DNA of 61,094 bases, from positions 1-61,094 of the forward strand of contig DBCO01000031.1 of assembly GCA_002293145.1 (NCBI GenBank), read 5' to 3'. Positions 60,223-61,094 of the stretch are shown here, piece after piece. The position numbers and the translations under genes were made by a program. The stretch's first letter is position 1. Each line of letters starts with the position of its first letter. The DNA is from Akkermansiaceae bacterium UBA956. GTDB lineage: Bacteria; Verrucomicrobiota; Verrucomicrobiia; Verrucomicrobiales; Akkermansiaceae. The notes below the pieces were generated by a model, which saw nothing but the letters and a program-made list of their open reading frames with translations, was not told the origin of the DNA and did not search any database.

Positions 60223-61094
60223 TCAACGAGCGAGGGAATACATTTCCCACAAGAATCTCCCCGCAGGAGATGCGTTCACAAAATTCATCAAACCCCACAA
60301 AATGGGCAACCCAAAAAACAATAACAACCACTCTTTACGCGGCAGATAGGAAATGAACAACACCAACCGATTCGTGATCGAACTGATCACGACGTTTTGC
60401 GCAATCCTTTCAGGAAGACGATATCCTAATGAGAAAAGCACCATCGAACTGACAATCCACAGGAAAATCCATCTTCCGTAATCAATACCTAACAAAAACA
60501 ATGGCGCAACACATATCAACTGAAAGATCAAGATCTGCAACCATTCTGCTAGTTTTGACTGATAGCGCGCGTGAAGAAATCGGCCCGAAACCATAAATGT
60601 CAGTAGCAATACGCAAAACCATGCCATTGGTTGATAGAGCCCATTTTGCAACAGACCTTTCGTTTGTAAAAACCCCAGTTCGGTCGTCCAACCGATCGAC
60701 TGGATTGTGGCAAACGGCTGATGTAGCCACTCGGGGGGGAGATTCGAGTGAATCCACAAACCCTGCCACGAATCGTGAATGGCTTGTGCCGTGTTGGCAT
60801 CGCCATGATGAAAAACGACTACAACAAAACAAAAAAATGCAGGAATGAGATAGTACATCCTTTGCCACATCATCCGAAACGTCATGCATTGCTGAGTGAG
60901 CACTATGGCCGGAAATGCAATGAAGGCGAAGGTTTCGTGAAGTAATACGCCACAACAACAACAGAGATTAACGACACTCCACTGAATCCATGATTTCCAT
61001 CCACCACGCAAAATGGTCAGGCATGCAATGAGTAACAGCAATAAGATGCAGTCTTTGCGAACAATTGTGTATTCACAGCCATCCCACAGGATTT
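60223..61094 (-). CDS. Polytopic membrane protein, 5' end outside the window
   Basis: The frame stays open through the right edge (the codons before MLLLIACL read CEYTIVRKD), so the N-terminus lies beyond 61094. About eight membrane segments are visible (SWIQWSVVNLCCCCGVLLHE, YLIPAFFCFVVVVFHHG and others). It could be a polysaccharide polymerase or GT-C enzyme of the same cluster; the segment GCEYTIVRKD resembles EpsG-like polymerases, but this is weak. The family is not certain. Confidence 0.65.
   Translation of the reverse strand, partial: ILWDGCEYTIVRKDCILLLLLIACLTILRGGWKSWIQWSVVNLCCCCGVLLHETFAFIAFPAIVLTQQCMTFRMMWQRMYYLIPAFFCFVVVVFHHGDANTAQAIHDSWQGLWIHSNLPPEWLHQPFATIQSIGWTTELGFLQTKGLLQNGLYQPMAWFCVLLLTFMVSGRFLHARYQSKLAEWLQILIFQLICVAPLFLLGIDYGRWIFLWIVSSMVLFSLGYRLPERIAQNVVISSITNRLVLFISYLPRKEWLLLFFGLPILWGLMNFVNASPAGRFLWEMYSLAR

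Overview
The window looks like chromosomal DNA of a member of the Verrucomicrobiota or a close relative in the PVC group. No rRNA or tRNA gene was seen, so this rests on gene content: an exosortase/EpsI pair with a CPBP protease of the exosortase-linked type, a secreted sulfatase, two secreted or membrane-anchored alpha/alpha-toroid (prenyltransferase-like) proteins, a Rho factor with a long low-complexity N-terminus, and few obvious Shine-Dalgarno sequences. The DNA has moderate GC content, and most of it is housekeeping genes in short clusters.

Layout. 0.2-3.7 kb: a lipoprotein, then ruvB, a Fur-family regulator and a NagZ-like glycosidase in a row. 3.7-5.5 kb: a hipBA toxin-antitoxin pair with a repeated operator. 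5.5-8.3 kb: MlaE permease, a hot-dog thioesterase and dihydrolipoamide dehydrogenase. 8.3-11.1 kb: an ISAs1-type transposase relic, a secreted protein coupled to an ABC ATPase, and an orphan coding fragment. 11.1-19.5 kb: CvfB-like S1 protein, ribosomal protein L25, YebC, Rho, a secreted cyclophilin, RlmN and a lipoprotein. 19.7-25.2 kb: a membrane-anchored toroid protein, a lipoprotein, then TonB-like, ExbB and ExbD genes and peptide deformylase. 25.8-31.7 kb: a TM2 protein, a spermidine-synthase-like protein, and an adaptor/toroid/sulfatase cluster. 31.7-33.2 kb: a degraded, repeat-rich stretch with a 21-bp tandem array, truncated coding pieces, REP-like hairpins and a 37-residue membrane peptide. 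33.2-37.8 kb (minus strand): D,D-carboxypeptidase, phosphofructokinase, Lrp regulator, aminotransferase and CPBP protease. 37.9-45.3 kb: HAD hydrolase, two TorF-like porins, an ammonium transporter, pantothenate kinase CoaX and PurH. 45.4-47.7 kb: feoA, feoB and a small Cys-rich partner. 47.9-61.1 kb: an envelope-polysaccharide region with exosortase, EpsI, ligase/polymerase, priming sugar transferase, VanZ-like protein and a string of glycosyltransferases that runs off the end of the window.

The most interesting points are: (1) sigma-54-type promoters upstream of the ammonium transporter and of one neighbouring TorF porin, suggesting that outer- and inner-membrane nitrogen uptake are controlled together; (2) a locus joining a membrane-anchored toroid protein to a TonB/ExbB/ExbD motor, and a second locus joining a toroid protein to a permease-less membrane-fusion protein and a sulfatase; (3) a Q/N-rich disordered insertion in Rho; (4) the repeat and relic region at 31.7-33.2 kb. 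Gene functions are assigned from recognised sequence motifs only; no database search was run.
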